DNA from: an uncultured Bacteroidia bacterium
GTDB lineage: Bacteria > Bacteroidota > Bacteroidia > Bacteroidales > UBA932
Length of the DNA stretch: 35,857 nt
Assembly (NCBI GenBank): GCA_902784785.1
Contig: CACZWF010000024.1
Location: 1-35,857, forward strand
Direction of reading: 5' to 3'
In this document: positions 23,595 to 32,293 of the stretch, piece after piece
Layout of the letters: the number at the start of each line of letters is the position of its first letter
How positions within the stretch are numbered: position 1 is the first letter of the stretch
The notes under the pieces: generated by a model
What the model was told of the DNA's origin: nothing
Database searches by the model: none
Seen by the model: only the letters and a program-made list of their open reading frames with translations
Translations under genes and position numbers: made by a program

Positions 23595-24218
23595 CTATTC
23601 TTCAAAAGAGAGCCAAGGATTCTGCCGGATGGCGGGCGCTTGGGAGAGGGGGACCGATAGGGTGATGCGGCAGAGCGTGTCCATCTCCAGGTTCAGCACA
23701 CGGATGCCTTCGCCTCCCGCAGACGACCCGCCGCCTGTCCCGCGCGAGGATTTCGTCAGTTTCATCACTTCACCCATTTTCTCATAAGGGAAAGTCGCCG
23801 TCAGCGTCAGGCAGACCGTTTTCTCGATGATTTGTGCCTGTGAAAGGGCGTCGGCCGCCGCGCTGCGATACGCGTTGATGAGCCCCGGGATGCCCAGTTT
23901 GATGCCCCCGAAATAACGCACGACGATAATCAGAATGTCACTCAGCCCGTAAGAGTCGATCTGACCCAAAATGGGACGGCCCGCGCTTCCGGACGGCTCC
24001 CCGTCGTCATTCATCCGCCATTTTTGATTATCCGCACCAATGCGATAGGCGTAGCAGACGTGGCGCGCGTCGTGGTATTTCTTCCGGGCCTGCTCCACCG
24101 CCTCCTTGACCTCTTCTTCGCTGGAAACCGGCAAGGCGAACGCGATGAAACGGCTGCCCTTGTCCTTGAACAGTCCTTCCGTCGGCGCGGCGATGCTCGT
24201 ATATTGGTCGCTATTCAT
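23595..24218 (-). CDS. YigZ / IMPACT family protein
   Basis: A 207-residue protein of the YigZ family (UPF0029 N-terminal plus DUF1949-like C-terminal domain). The hallmark N-terminal motifs are present: DKGSRFIAFA, KKYHDARHVCYAYRIG, DDGEPSGSAGRPIL and VVRYFGGIKLG. The C-terminal part (TFPYEKMGEVMKL) resembles an EF-G domain. Relatives bind ribosomes or translation factors; the function is not settled. It is divergent from ftsY. Confidence 0.92.
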   Translation of the reverse strand: MNSDQYTSIAAPTEGLFKDKGSRFIAFALPVSSEEEVKEAVEQARKKYHDARHVCYAYRIGADNQKWRMNDDGEPSGSAGRPILGQIDSYGLSDILIIVVRYFGGIKLGIPGLINAYRSAAADALSQAQIIEKTVCLTLTATFPYEKMGEVMKLTKSSRGTGGGSSAGGEGIRVLNLEMDTLCRITLSVPLSQAPAIRQNPWLSFEE

Positions 24219-24291
24219 TCCCTATCGGCTTGTTTTGCCCACGAAAATAGTCATTTTTTACCAAAAATCCCCCAAAATCGACGGAAATTAT

Positions 24292-24299
24292 TAACTTTG
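24292..24299 (+). promoter_or_regulatory. ftsY -7 box
   Basis: TAACTTTG ends 6 nt before ATG 24306. Probable leaderless mRNA. Confidence 0.6.
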
Positions 24300-24305
24300 C
24301 AGGTT

Positions 24306-25268
24306 ATGGGAATTTTTGACAAAGGCGTAAAGAAGACCAAACTGGGTCTTTTCGACAGACTCTCCCGCGCGATTGCCGGGAAATCCACCGTCAGCGACGA
24401 CATCCTCGACGCCATCGAAGATGCGTTGATTGCGACCGATATGGGCGTGGATACCACCCTGAAAATCATCGACAACCTGGAGGACAGGGTGAGCCGCGAC
24501 AAATATATGTCGATGGACGAACTCATTACGATGCTCCGTGAGGAAATCGCGGCGCTCCTGGATGTCAATCTGGACGAACAAAAGTCTGACGAGGAATATG
24601 TCGAGCCCACTTTTTCCGAACAATTTGATTTCACCAAGAAACCTTATGTCATCCTCGTCGTGGGGGTGAACGGCGTGGGCAAGACGACTACCATCGGCAA
24701 GATTGCGTCCCGTCTGCGGGCCGAAGGGAAGAAGGTGATGATCGGGGCAGCGGATACGTTTAGGGCGGCGGCCGTGGACCAGCTGACCATCTGGGCCGAA
24801 AGGGCCGGGGTGGATATTGTCAAGCAGCAGATGGGTTCGGACCCCGCTTCGGTGGCGTACGACACCGTCAAATCGGCGGTTGCCAAAGGCGCGGATGTGG
24901 TGCTGATAGACACCGCCGGGCGTCTGCACAACCGCATCGACCTGATGAACGAACTCACCAAAATCAAGAATGTGATTAAGAAAGTCATCCCCGAGGGAGC
25001 CTCCGACGTGATGCTGGTGCTGGACGGTTCGACCGGACAGAATGCTTTCCAACAGGCGGGTGAGTTCTCCAAGGCGACGGACATTTCTTCATTGGCGGTT
25101 ACCAAGTTGGACGGCAGCGCCAAAGGCGGCGTGGTCATCGGCATTGTGGACAAGTACCGCATTCCTATCAAATTCATCGGAATCGGCGAGGGCGTCGAGG
25201 ACCTCAAAGTCTTTGACAAACGCGCCTATGTCGAAAACCTTTTCTCAGAGGAGGACATTAAGAAGTAA
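24306..25268 (+). CDS. ftsY: Signal recognition particle receptor FtsY
   Basis: A 320-residue SRP-family GTPase that receives ribosome-nascent-chain complexes at the inner membrane. The N domain covers ~1-95. The G domain has G1 GVNGVGKTTT (~123), the ADTFRAAA motif (~152), DTAGR (~202), TKLDGSAKGG (~263) and the closing GIGEGVEDLKVFD. The acidic A domain seen in E. coli is absent, as is common in Bacteroidetes. ATG 24306 is chosen over upstream starts because the -7 box is 6 nt before it. Confidence 0.95.
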   Translation: MGIFDKGVKKTKLGLFDRLSRAIAGKSTVSDDILDAIEDALIATDMGVDTTLKIIDNLEDRVSRDKYMSMDELITMLREEIAALLDVNLDEQKSDEEYVEPTFSEQFDFTKKPYVILVVGVNGVGKTTTIGKIASRLRAEGKKVMIGAADTFRAAAVDQLTIWAERAGVDIVKQQMGSDPASVAYDTVKSAVAKGADVVLIDTAGRLHNRIDLMNELTKIKNVIKKVIPEGASDVMLVLDGSTGQNAFQQAGEFSKATDISSLAVTKLDGSAKGGVVIGIVDKYRIPIKFIGIGEGVEDLKVFDKRAYVENLFSEEDIKK

Positions 25269-25347
25269 AGAGCGATTGAGAATAAGAGGCTGTTTCAAAA
25301 CAGTATTCAGGCTCGGAAAAATATTGAAAAGTTAAGATAAAAATTAT

Positions 25348-27813
25348 ATGAAAATCTCGTACAACTGGCTGAAAGAGTATCTTGAATGTGAACTCGACCC
25401 CCAACAGATTGCGGACGCCTTGACCTCCATCGGGCTCGAAGTGGATTCCCTCGAAGAAGTGGAACAGATACCCGGCGGGCTCAAAGGTGTGATAGTGGCC
25501 GAAGTGGTGGAATGTGTGGAGCATCCCGATTCCGACCATCTGCACGTGACGAAATTGAACACCGGTGAAGGCGAACTCCTTCAGGTGGTGTGCGGCGCTC
25601 CCAATGTGGCGGCCGGGCAGAAAGTGCTCCTGGCGACCGTGGGAACCGTTCTGGGCGAAGATTTTAAGATTAAAAAGTCCAAAATCCGGGGCGTGGAGTC
25701 TTTGGGTATGATTTGCGCCGAAGACGAACTGGGCATCGGAGAAGACCACAGCGGCATTATGGTGCTGGACCCGAATGCCGTGCCCGGCACTCCCGCCAAG
25801 GACTATCTGCATCTCAAGACGGATGCCGTCATTGAAATCGGCCTGACCGCCAACCGCGTGGATGCCGCCTCCCATATCGGTGTTGCCCGTGACTTGTATG
25901 CTTACCTCAAATACCAGGGCCTGCCCTGCGCCTTGCACATCCCTTCCGTGGATGCCTTCCAGGAAAAACAAGTCCCCGGCGAAGCCGTCGGCGTCCAGGT
26001 GGATTCTCCCCTCGGCGCCCCCAAATATACGGCCACCACGCTCCTGGGCGTGAAAGTCGGTCCTTCACCCCAGTGGCTGCAGGAACGCTTGCTGAGCATC
26101 GGCTTGCGTCCTATCAACAATATCGTGGACGTGACCAACTTCGTGCTGATGGAAGTGGGACAGCCCCTTCACGCCTTTGATAAGGCGATGATCGAGGGCG
26201 GCCGCATCGTGGTCCGTCAGGCGAACGCGGGCGAGAAATTCGTCACCCTCGACGGCGTGGAAAGAACACTGGACGAGAGCGACTTGATGATTGCCGATAC
26301 CTGCAAGCCGATGTGTCTGGCCGGTATTTTCGGTGGAGAAAAATCGGGTGTGAGCGACAGCACGGTGGATGTAGTGCTCGAAAGCGCCTATTTCAAACCC
26401 ACCTTCATCCGCAAATCCTCCAAACGCCACGGGCTCAAGACCGACGCGGCTTTCCGCTACGAAAGAGGTTGCGACCCGCTCGTGCTCGAATGGGCCGCCG
26501 CCCGCGCCATCACCCTGATGCAGCAGGTGGCCGGCGGAAAGGTGTGCGGAACGATGCAGAAAGTGTATAGCGAAAATATCGAGCGCAAGCGTATCGAACT
26601 CGACTACAACCGCATTCAGCGCTTTATCGGCAAACAGATCGGTGTTGAGGCCATTGAAAAAATTCTCGAATGTCTGGATTATCGCTTTGTCGAGCGTCGC
26701 AAGGATGCCGACGGAGCGGTCTGCGGGGCTGTGGTGGACATTCCTTCCTATATGATTGACGTGGAACGCGAATGCGACGTGGTGGAAGAAATCCTCCGCA
26801 TCTACGGCTACAACCATATCGAACTGCCCCAGCGGATGCAGACTTCGGTCAATCCGACCATTCGTCCGGAAGCCGAGGCCGTCCGCAACAAGATTTCCGA
26901 TTTTCTGGCGGCCAACGGATTTGTCGAGACGATGAACAATTCACTGACCAAATCTTCTTATTACAGCGGTCTGACGACCTTCCCCGAAGAGGCTTGCGTA
27001 CGGATCCTCAATCCCTTGTCCTCCGACCTGAACGTGATGCGTCAGACCTTGCTGTTCGGCGGACTCGAAGTGATTGCCCGCAATATCAACCACCAGATTC
27101 TCAACCTCCGTACCTTCGAATATGGCAGCGTTTATGCCCTGAAACCAGAAGGGGACGGCCGGAGCCTCGCCAGTTACGAAGAGCACAGTTGCTTCTGTCT
27201 GATGATGACCGGAACCAAAGAGAAAATGTGGCGGCTGGATGCCCAGAAGGGGAGTTTCTTCCAACTCAAGGGTTACCTTGAACTCCTACTCAAGCGGCTG
27301 GGCGCTGATTTGAACACCTTGCCTACGGATGCCGCGCCCGAAGACATTTACGCCGAAGGCGTGTGCTATCAGTTGCCCGGAAGCAAAGCGCCGCTGGCCG
27401 TGTTGGGTGAAGTCAAACGCTCCATCTTGCGTACCTTCGATATCAAACAGCCCGTCTTTGCCGTGGAAATCAACTGGCCGGCCCTGTTCGAACTGGTCAA
27501 ACGCATCAAAGTGCTGTTCAAGGAATTGCCTCGTTACCCTGAAGTACGCCGCGACCTGGCCCTGCTGGTGGACGACAATGTGCATTATTCCGATTTGCGA
27601 CGGACCGCCATCCGCGCCGGCAAGAAGATGCTCAAGAATGTCACCCTCTTCGATGTGTATCAGGGCGATAAAATTCCCGCAGGAAAGAAGCAATATGCAA
27701 TGTCTTTCGTGCTGCAGGATGAAGAAAAGACCCTCACCGACCAGGATGTGGAGAAGACGATGGACCGTATTCTTGCCAGCCTGACGGGAGAATGGGGTGC
27801 GACCCTGCGATAA
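25348..27813 (+). CDS. pheT: Phenylalanyl-tRNA synthetase beta subunit
   Basis: An 821-residue PheT, full length for the family. It starts with MKISYNWLKEYL; a tRNA-binding (EMAP-like) domain follows (VVECVEHPDSDHLHVTKLN, residues ~50-155). Then come B3/B4 editing-type regions (GLRPINNIVDVTNFVLMEVGQPLHAFD, the long-conserved FRYERGCDP), the B5 domain and a C-terminal anticodon-binding FDX-ACB domain (PRYPEVRRDLALLVDD to the end). The alpha subunit is not in this window. The 79-nt gap after ftsY holds a CTGTTT-CA-AAACAG palindrome (25290-25303) but no clear promoter. A lipoprotein gene follows after 12 nt. Confidence 0.96.
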   Translation: MKISYNWLKEYLECELDPQQIADALTSIGLEVDSLEEVEQIPGGLKGVIVAEVVECVEHPDSDHLHVTKLNTGEGELLQVVCGAPNVAAGQKVLLATVGTVLGEDFKIKKSKIRGVESLGMICAEDELGIGEDHSGIMVLDPNAVPGTPAKDYLHLKTDAVIEIGLTANRVDAASHIGVARDLYAYLKYQGLPCALHIPSVDAFQEKQVPGEAVGVQVDSPLGAPKYTATTLLGVKVGPSPQWLQERLLSIGLRPINNIVDVTNFVLMEVGQPLHAFDKAMIEGGRIVVRQANAGEKFVTLDGVERTLDESDLMIADTCKPMCLAGIFGGEKSGVSDSTVDVVLESAYFKPTFIRKSSKRHGLKTDAAFRYERGCDPLVLEWAAARAITLMQQVAGGKVCGTMQKVYSENIERKRIELDYNRIQRFIGKQIGVEAIEKILECLDYRFVERRKDADGAVCGAVVDIPSYMIDVERECDVVEEILRIYGYNHIELPQRMQTSVNPTIRPEAEAVRNKISDFLAANGFVETMNNSLTKSSYYSGLTTFPEEACVRILNPLSSDLNVMRQTLLFGGLEVIARNINHQILNLRTFEYGSVYALKPEGDGRSLASYEEHSCFCLMMTGTKEKMWRLDAQKGSFFQLKGYLELLLKRLGADLNTLPTDAAPEDIYAEGVCYQLPGSKAPLAVLGEVKRSILRTFDIKQPVFAVEINWPALFELVKRIKVLFKELPRYPEVRRDLALLVDDNVHYSDLRRTAIRAGKKMLKNVTLFDVYQGDKIPAGKKQYAMSFVLQDEEKTLTDQDVEKTMDRILASLTGEWGATLR

Positions 27814-27825
27814 ATCTTACCGCTG

Positions 27826-28380
27826 ATGAAACGCATCTTTCTCTTCCTTTTGCTGCTGGGTGCCCTGCTCTCGTGTACACCGCGGGGGCGTGTCATCCCG
27901 AAAGAAAGATTGGCGGAGATTTATGCGGATCTGTTTATGGCCGACGAATGGGTGGCCGAAAAGCATCTCCGCGGCGCGTTGGATACGGCTTCCATTTATG
28001 GTGCCGTTCTGGAGCGATATGGCTATACCGTTGAGGATTATCGCGTGACAGCCAAAGAATATCTGAAAGACCCCGAGCGTTATGCCAAGATCATCAAGAA
28101 GACGATGAAAATCCTCGAGCAGCGCGAGAAGGACTTGAAAAATGAGATTCAGCGGCTGGATGCACTGAAAGACAAGAATAAAGAGATAGAAAATTCCGGT
28201 GCGCATTATCAGGACTTCTTCGAGCCCCTGATCCGCTATCTGACCGGTCCGCGCGTCCTGCAGCTGGATACGCTCAATTTCCCGTACTGGTATGTCTTTA
28301 ATCAATACAAAGTAACTCCGGTTATTGAAAATGGAAAAACTGAAACTGTGTCTGTCCCTGATGGATCTGACGAGCCTTAA
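27826..28380 (+). CDS. DUF4296 lipoprotein
   Basis: A 184-residue predicted lipoprotein (lipobox LLSC, Cys ~17). The domain PKERLAEIYADLFMADEW, then SIYGAVLERYGYTVEDYRVTA, is the pattern of DUF4296, a Bacteroidetes-specific family of unknown function. A charged coiled-coil segment follows (KIIKKTMKILEQREKDLKNEIQR-like, residues ~88-120). It lies 12 nt after pheT, and its last 50 nt overlap the start of deoC, so the three are probably cotranscribed. Confidence 0.8.
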   Translation: MKRIFLFLLLLGALLSCTPRGRVIPKERLAEIYADLFMADEWVAEKHLRGALDTASIYGAVLERYGYTVEDYRVTAKEYLKDPERYAKIIKKTMKILEQREKDLKNEIQRLDALKDKNKEIENSGAHYQDFFEPLIRYLTGPRVLQLDTLNFPYWYVFNQYKVTPVIENGKTETVSVPDGSDEP

Positions 28381-29101
28381 AAGTCAGGACACGCCCAACG
28401 CTATCACTGCTTTCGTTGATAAAGTCAATGGCTTCCCGCAGGCTTTTCCGGGACTTCCGTTTCCCGCGGGCGTTTGCGTCTATCCCAATTTTGTTTCTAC
28501 GGTGAAAAAACAGTTGCAGGTGCCGGGCGTGCGTACGGTGGCTGTCTCCGGTGCGTTCCCCGCGTCCCAGTCCTTCCAGGAAGTCAAATTGCTTGAAACG
28601 CGTATGGCTGTCGCTGACGGGGCGGACGAGATCGACATCGTGCTGGCGCTGAATGCGTTCCTGAATGGGGATGAGGCTGCCGCTTCGGCTGAAATCCGTG
28701 CGCAGAAAGAAATCGTCGGCGACCGCACCCTGAAAGTGATTTTGGAAACGGGTGTGCTGAAAGATCCGAACCGGATTTATGATGCGTCGATGCTCGCGAT
28801 GGAAGCCGGTGCCGATTTTATCAAGACGTCCACGGGAAAGGTGGAGGTCGGAGCGACCCCCGAGGCGGCCGAAGCGATGTGCCGGGCCATTCGGGACTAT
28901 GCCCGTCAGACGGGGCGGAAAGTGGGCTTCAAGGCGGCGGGAGGTATCTCTACGACCGAGCAGGCCTTATGTTATGTAGATATCGTGGAGAATATGCTGG
29001 GTGAGGACTGGATGAATGCCGGTCTGCTGCGCTTGGGCGTCAGCCGTCTGGGCAACCAGTTGCTGTCGGCATTGTCCGGGCAGGCCGTTTCTTATTTTTA
29101 A
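28331..29101 (+). CDS. deoC: Deoxyribose-phosphate aldolase
   Basis: A 256-residue DeoC, cleaving 2-deoxyribose 5-phosphate to glyceraldehyde 3-phosphate and acetaldehyde. The Schiff-base Lys is in DFIKTSTGK (~residue 163), the second catalytic Lys in VGFKAAGGIS (~197), and the proton-relay Asp in ADEIDIVL (~100). It is close to the E. coli length. The start is ATG 28331; TTG 28325 is possible. It begins inside the end of the DUF4296 gene, which implies translational coupling. Confidence 0.93.
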   Translation: MEKLKLCLSLMDLTSLKSQDTPNAITAFVDKVNGFPQAFPGLPFPAGVCVYPNFVSTVKKQLQVPGVRTVAVSGAFPASQSFQEVKLLETRMAVADGADEIDIVLALNAFLNGDEAAASAEIRAQKEIVGDRTLKVILETGVLKDPNRIYDASMLAMEAGADFIKTSTGKVEVGATPEAAEAMCRAIRDYARQTGRKVGFKAAGGISTTEQALCYVDIVENMLGEDWMNAGLLRLGVSRLGNQLLSALSGQAVSYF

Positions 29102-29147
29102 GGAGTAATTTGTAAGAAAAACGCGTCCATAATTCAAGATTTTTGCC

Positions 29148-29155
29148 TAAATTTG
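29148..29155 (+). promoter_or_regulatory. serC -7 box
   Basis: TAAATTTG, 36 nt before ATG 29192, after a 47-nt gap from deoC. Confidence 0.55.
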
Positions 29156-29191
29156 CGCGCCAAATTGAAAAAAAGTAGTAATTCAAATACA

Positions 29192-30265
29192 ATGAAAAAG
29201 GTACACATTTTTAACGCCGGTCCTTGCGTGCTCCCCGAGCCGGCTATCGAGGCGGCTATCGAAGCCTTGAAAGAGTTTAACGGAACAGGTATGTCGGTCA
29301 TTGAAATTTCTCACCGCGACAAAGCGTGGGAAGCTGTGATGGACGAGTGCCGTTCCCTCTGGAGAGAGTTGCTGAACATTCCCGAAGATTACGAAATTCT
29401 GTTCCTCGCGGGTGGTGCCTCCATGGGTTTCCTCAATGTGGCGATGAACTTCTTGGAGAACAAAGCCGCCTATCTGGAGACGGGCGCCTGGGCCAAGAAA
29501 GCCTATAAGGAAGCGCAGGGTATCGGTAACGCCGTTGCCGTCGCCTCTTCCGCCGACAAGAATTTCTCCTATATCCCGAAAGGTTATACCATCCCTACGG
29601 ATGTGGATTATTTCCATATCACCACCAACAACACCATTTACGGTACGGAGATTCGTTACGATATCGACAGCCCCGTTCCCCTCATCGCCGATATGTCTTC
29701 CGACATCATGAGCCGTCCCGTGGACGTGACCAAGTATGCGATGATTTACGGTGGTGCGCAGAAGAACGTCGGCCCTGCCGGTGTGACCTTCTACATCGTT
29801 AAGAAAGACGCGCTCGGCAAGGTGAGCCGTTATATCCCCACGATGCTCGACCTTCGCACCCACATCAAAGGCGAGTCGATGTTCAACACCCCTCCCGTGT
29901 TCTGCATCTATGTGATGACCCAGACCCTCAAGTGGATCAAGTCGATGGGCGGCCTCGAGGCTATGCAGAAACGCAACGAGGAGAAAGCGGCTCTGCTTTA
30001 CAATGAAATCGACCGCAACCCGCTCTTCGTCGGCACTGCCGCCAAGGAAGACCGTTCCATTATGAACGTGTGCTTCGTGATGGCTCCCGGTTATGAGGAA
30101 CTGCAGGATGAGTTCATGGCCTTTGCCAAGGCGCACAAGATGGTAGGCATCAAGGGCCACCGTTCGGTGGGAGGCTTCCGCGCCTCGCTCTACAACGCCT
30201 GCCCTATCGAGAGCGTCCAGGCTTTGGTCGACTGCATGCAGGAATTTGAAAAGTTACACAAATAA
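29192..30265 (+). CDS. serC: Phosphoserine aminotransferase
   Basis: A 357-residue PLP enzyme converting 3-phosphohydroxypyruvate and glutamate to phosphoserine. The N-terminal [29 protein letters not shown] (~35), the phosphate/PLP loop [10 protein letters not shown] (~70), and the PLP Asp and Lys regions ([13 protein letters not shown], then [14 protein letters not shown] with Lys ~195) are clear. The C-terminus carries the substrate Arg and His ([18 protein letters not shown]). The ATG at 29192 is chosen by family fit over the upstream in-frame codon at 29153, which lies on the promoter. It precedes serA. Confidence 0.96.
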   Translation: MKKVHIFNAGPCVLPEPAIEAAIEALKEFNGTGMSVIEISHRDKAWEAVMDECRSLWRELLNIPEDYEILFLAGGASMGFLNVAMNFLENKAAYLETGAWAKKAYKEAQGIGNAVAVASSADKNFSYIPKGYTIPTDVDYFHITTNNTIYGTEIRYDIDSPVPLIADMSSDIMSRPVDVTKYAMIYGGAQKNVGPAGVTFYIVKKDALGKVSRYIPTMLDLRTHIKGESMFNTPPVFCIYVMTQTLKWIKSMGGLEAMQKRNEEKAALLYNEIDRNPLFVGTAAKEDRSIMNVCFVMAPGYEELQDEFMAFAKAHKMVGIKGHRSVGGFRASLYNACPIESVQALVDCMQEFEKLHK

Positions 30266-30273
30266 AAAATCAA

Positions 30274-30293
30274 GGGGCTTCAGGCCCCTTTTT
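30274..30293 (+). terminator. Intrinsic terminator / attenuator between serC and serA
   Basis: GGGGC (30274-30278) pairs with GCCCC (30284-30288), loop TTCAG, with A-rich and T-rich flanks (T run 30289-30293). It ends only 5 nt before the serA ATG, so it could limit serA expression relative to serC. Confidence 0.7.
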
Positions 30294-30298
30294 GCATT

Positions 30299-31219
30299 AT
30301 GAAAGTATTGGTAGCAACCCAGAAACCTTTTGCTGCGGCAGCCGTGGCAGGGATTAAGAAAATTGTTGAAGAAGCAGGACATACCCTCGCTCTTTTGGAA
30401 AAATATGCCGATCAGGCAGACCTTGAAGCCGCTGTGGCGGATGCAGACGCGCTGATTGTCCGTTCCGACAAGGTGACCGCCCAGGTGGTGGCCGCCGCGA
30501 AGAACCTGAAAATCGTCGTGCGCGCCGGCGCCGGTTATGACAACCTCGACTTGGAGGCTTGCACGGCCGCGAAGGTGGTCGCGATGAACACCCCGGGTCA
30601 GAACGCCAACGCGGTGGCGGAACTCGCTATCGCGATGATGATTTATATGTCCCGCAACCAGTTCACGCCGGGTACGGGCTGCGAGGTCCAGGGCAAGAAG
30701 GTGGGTATCCAGGCCTACGGCAATGTGGGTCGTCTGGTGGCCCAGAAGGCCAAGGCCCTCGGAATGGAGGTGATGGCTTTCGACCCTTTCGTTCCCGCGG
30801 AGAAAATGGTGGCGGAAGGTGTCACGCCCGCTTCCTCCCTCGAAGATATGTACAAGGCTTGCAACTTTGTTTCTTTGCACATTCCTGCGATTCCCGCAAC
30901 CATCGGTAGCATCGGCGCCAATTTGCTCAAGTTGTTGCCGAAGGGTGGTTGCCTGGTGAATACGGCCCGCAAAGAGGTCATCAACGAGCCCGAGTTGGCC
31001 GCTATCCTGGCTGAAAGGGAAGACCTCAAGTATATCACGGATGTGGCTGCTTCCAACCAAGCCGAGTTGGACGAGAAGTTCGGCAAGCGTGTTTTCGCGA
31101 CGCCCAAGAAGATGGGTGCCGAGACCGCAGAAGCCAACATCAACGCCGGTTTGGCCGCAGCCAATCAGATCTGCGATTTCTTCGCGACCGGTTGCACCCG
31201 CTTCCAGTTGAATAAGTAA
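30299..31219 (+). CDS. serA: 3-phosphoglycerate dehydrogenase (short, without ACT domain)
   Basis: A 306-residue D-2-hydroxyacid dehydrogenase for the first step of serine synthesis, paired with serC. The Rossmann signature is GIQAYGNVGRLVA (~143), the active-site Arg is in NTARKEVINE (~225) and the Glu in the same block. Where the usual catalytic His would stand, the sequence is FATPKKMGAETAEAN, with Lys; Bacteroides relatives show the same pattern. It lacks the regulatory ACT domain, so allosteric serine inhibition is unlikely. The start is ATG 30299. Confidence 0.9.
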   Translation: MKVLVATQKPFAAAAVAGIKKIVEEAGHTLALLEKYADQADLEAAVADADALIVRSDKVTAQVVAAAKNLKIVVRAGAGYDNLDLEACTAAKVVAMNTPGQNANAVAELAIAMMIYMSRNQFTPGTGCEVQGKKVGIQAYGNVGRLVAQKAKALGMEVMAFDPFVPAEKMVAEGVTPASSLEDMYKACNFVSLHIPAIPATIGSIGANLLKLLPKGGCLVNTARKEVINEPELAAILAEREDLKYITDVAASNQAELDEKFGKRVFATPKKMGAETAEANINAGLAAANQICDFFATGCTRFQLNK

Positions 31220-31220
31220 T

Positions 31221-31267
31221 CCCGTCATTCCCGGCGTTTTCCCGTCATTCCCGGCTTGACCGGGAAT
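31221..31267. repeat. REP-like palindrome with duplicated left arm
   Basis: CCCGTCATTCCCGGC occurs at 31221-31235 and again at 31241-31255. The second copy pairs with CCGGGAAT (31260-31267) as ATTCCCGG-N5-CCGGGAAT. This CGTCATTCCCGG motif resembles extragenic palindromes known from many bacteria. Confidence 0.7.
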
Positions 31268-31285
31268 CTCTCGTCTCATAAAATT

Positions 31286-31309
31286 GCCCGGCCATCAGGT
31301 CGGGCTTTT
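31286..31309 (+). terminator. Intrinsic terminator downstream of serA
   Basis: GCCCGGCC (31286-31293) pairs with GGTCGGGC (31298-31305), one wobble or mismatch, followed by TTTT. Confidence 0.75.
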
Positions 31310-31361
31310 GTGTGATGGGCTTTCGGGCGGAGGGAGGGATGGGTGGATGGATGGTAGCCGC

Positions 31362-31515
31362 GGGGGTTCGCGGGACTTCGTTCGCTTCGCCGCTTTTAGC
31401 GGCTTGCTGCACTTCGGACCCTCCCACAATCTCCTTCGTCCCACTTCGTGGAACTCGTATCTTGCGGGCCCCGCCCGCTATATTGGTCCGCGGGTGGACA
31501 AACCCGCGAACCCCC
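31362..31515. repeat. Hairpin-rich non-coding block bounded by a 13-bp inverted repeat
   Basis: In the 374-bp gap 31220-31593 no gene was recognised. GGGGGTTCGCGGG (31362-31374) is the exact complement of CCCGCGAACCCCC (31503-31515). Inside are GCCGC-TTTTA-GCGGC (31389-31403), GCGGG-CCCCG-CCCGC near 31464, and CGCGGGT/ACCCGCG (31489-31508). Confidence 0.5.
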
Positions 31516-31593
31516 TGGCGGCTCCACCCTTTTTCCCATCACCTCCGCTTCCTCAACGCTTACGCACGTCAACTTTCATTTAAAAGGAAGTTG

Positions 31594-31911
31594 TCAGACC
31601 GCAGTGGCTGTAACGGTGGTGTAGGGATGGACGCGGCGGATTTTCTGCTTGATTTTTTCATCGTTGCGGGCGCGTTGCATCGTATAGTCTGATTGTATTC
31701 CCATCAGCAGGTCGGCAGAGATTCCCAGTGCGGATTCGATAAACAGGGCAACCGTGGCGGACAGGGGTCTGCGTTCATTCAGAATGTCATTGAGCATCGT
31801 GTAAGGAACACCGATATGTGCGGCGAAATCTTTCTGGGAGATTCCCCGTGCGATCAATTCATCCTTGATTACCTCACCGGGATGAGTAGGTGTAAAATTC
31901 TTGTGTTCCAT
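31594..31911 (-). CDS. higA: HigA-family antitoxin (helix-turn-helix)
   Basis: A 105-residue antitoxin of the HigA/VapI type: FTPTHPGEVIKDELIARGIS, then QKDFAAHIGVPYTMLNDILN forming the HTH, then ERRPLSATVALFIESALGIS. It should bind both the toxin and its promoter. The ATG at 31911 gives the normal MEHKNFTPTHPGE start. It follows the toxin gene after 4 nt, the toxin-first order typical of higBA. Confidence 0.88.
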   Translation of the reverse strand: MEHKNFTPTHPGEVIKDELIARGISQKDFAAHIGVPYTMLNDILNERRPLSATVALFIESALGISADLLMGIQSDYTMQRARNDEKIKQKIRRVHPYTTVTATAV

Positions 31912-31915
31912 AGTG

Positions 31916-32230
31916 CTATTGATAATGTTTTGACAACTCAAAAATGTTGCAGATCGTTACTATAACCTCGCTCTCCATACGCTCTGTTTGGAATTCCAAA
32001 CGATACTTGTCATTTACGCGAACTGTTTCTATGCCTTCCTTGTCTCCTGATAGTTTCTCGTAATTCAGAGAGTTGAAAGGAAACAAATCTTCAACCCTAC
32101 TCGCGTTCTTCAGAATGTTGATGACCTTTATATACTTTTTCACGACTTCCGGCTGGAATCTATGCTTTTTGTCGGCCGTCTGATTGTAATAGAGGCTGGA
32201 TAAGTATTCTTGTTTGAAAACTATCTGCAT
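31916..32230 (-). CDS. higB: HigB-family toxin (RelE superfamily)
   Basis: A 104-residue RelE/HigB-like ribosome-dependent mRNase. The family pattern covers residues ~25-104: HRFQPEVVKKYIKVINILKN, LFPFNSLNYEKLSGDKEG, then VRVNDKYRLEFQTE and VTICNIFELSKHY, with the conserved basic and His residues near the end. Start ATG 32230. It is the first gene of the pair under a promoter with a perfect operator-like palindrome. Confidence 0.85.
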   Translation of the reverse strand: MQIVFKQEYLSSLYYNQTADKKHRFQPEVVKKYIKVINILKNASRVEDLFPFNSLNYEKLSGDKEGIETVRVNDKYRLEFQTERMESEVIVTICNIFELSKHYQ

Positions 32231-32246
32231 CGTTGAATTCTCTCTG

Positions 32247-32291
32247 CAAAGATAAAACTTTATTTCAAAAATACACTAAAAAAGTGTATTT
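32247..32291 (-). promoter_or_regulatory. higBA promoter and operator
   Basis: -7 box TATCTTTG (plus 32247-32254), 16 nt before the ATG. The perfect palindrome AAATACACT-N5-AGTGTATTT (32269-32291) covers the -33 position, as expected for HigA autoregulation. Confidence 0.7.
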
Positions 32292-32293
32292 AA

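Noticed and set aside
25290-25303. CTGTTT-CA-AAACAG palindrome before pheT as a tRNA-Phe attenuator
   Set aside because: No T run, leader peptide or T-box-like sequence; too short to support regulation.
31245-31692. Open frames on both strands in the gap after serA
   Set aside because: Low-complexity Pro/Arg/Ser composition produced by GC-rich hairpins; no start context or motif.
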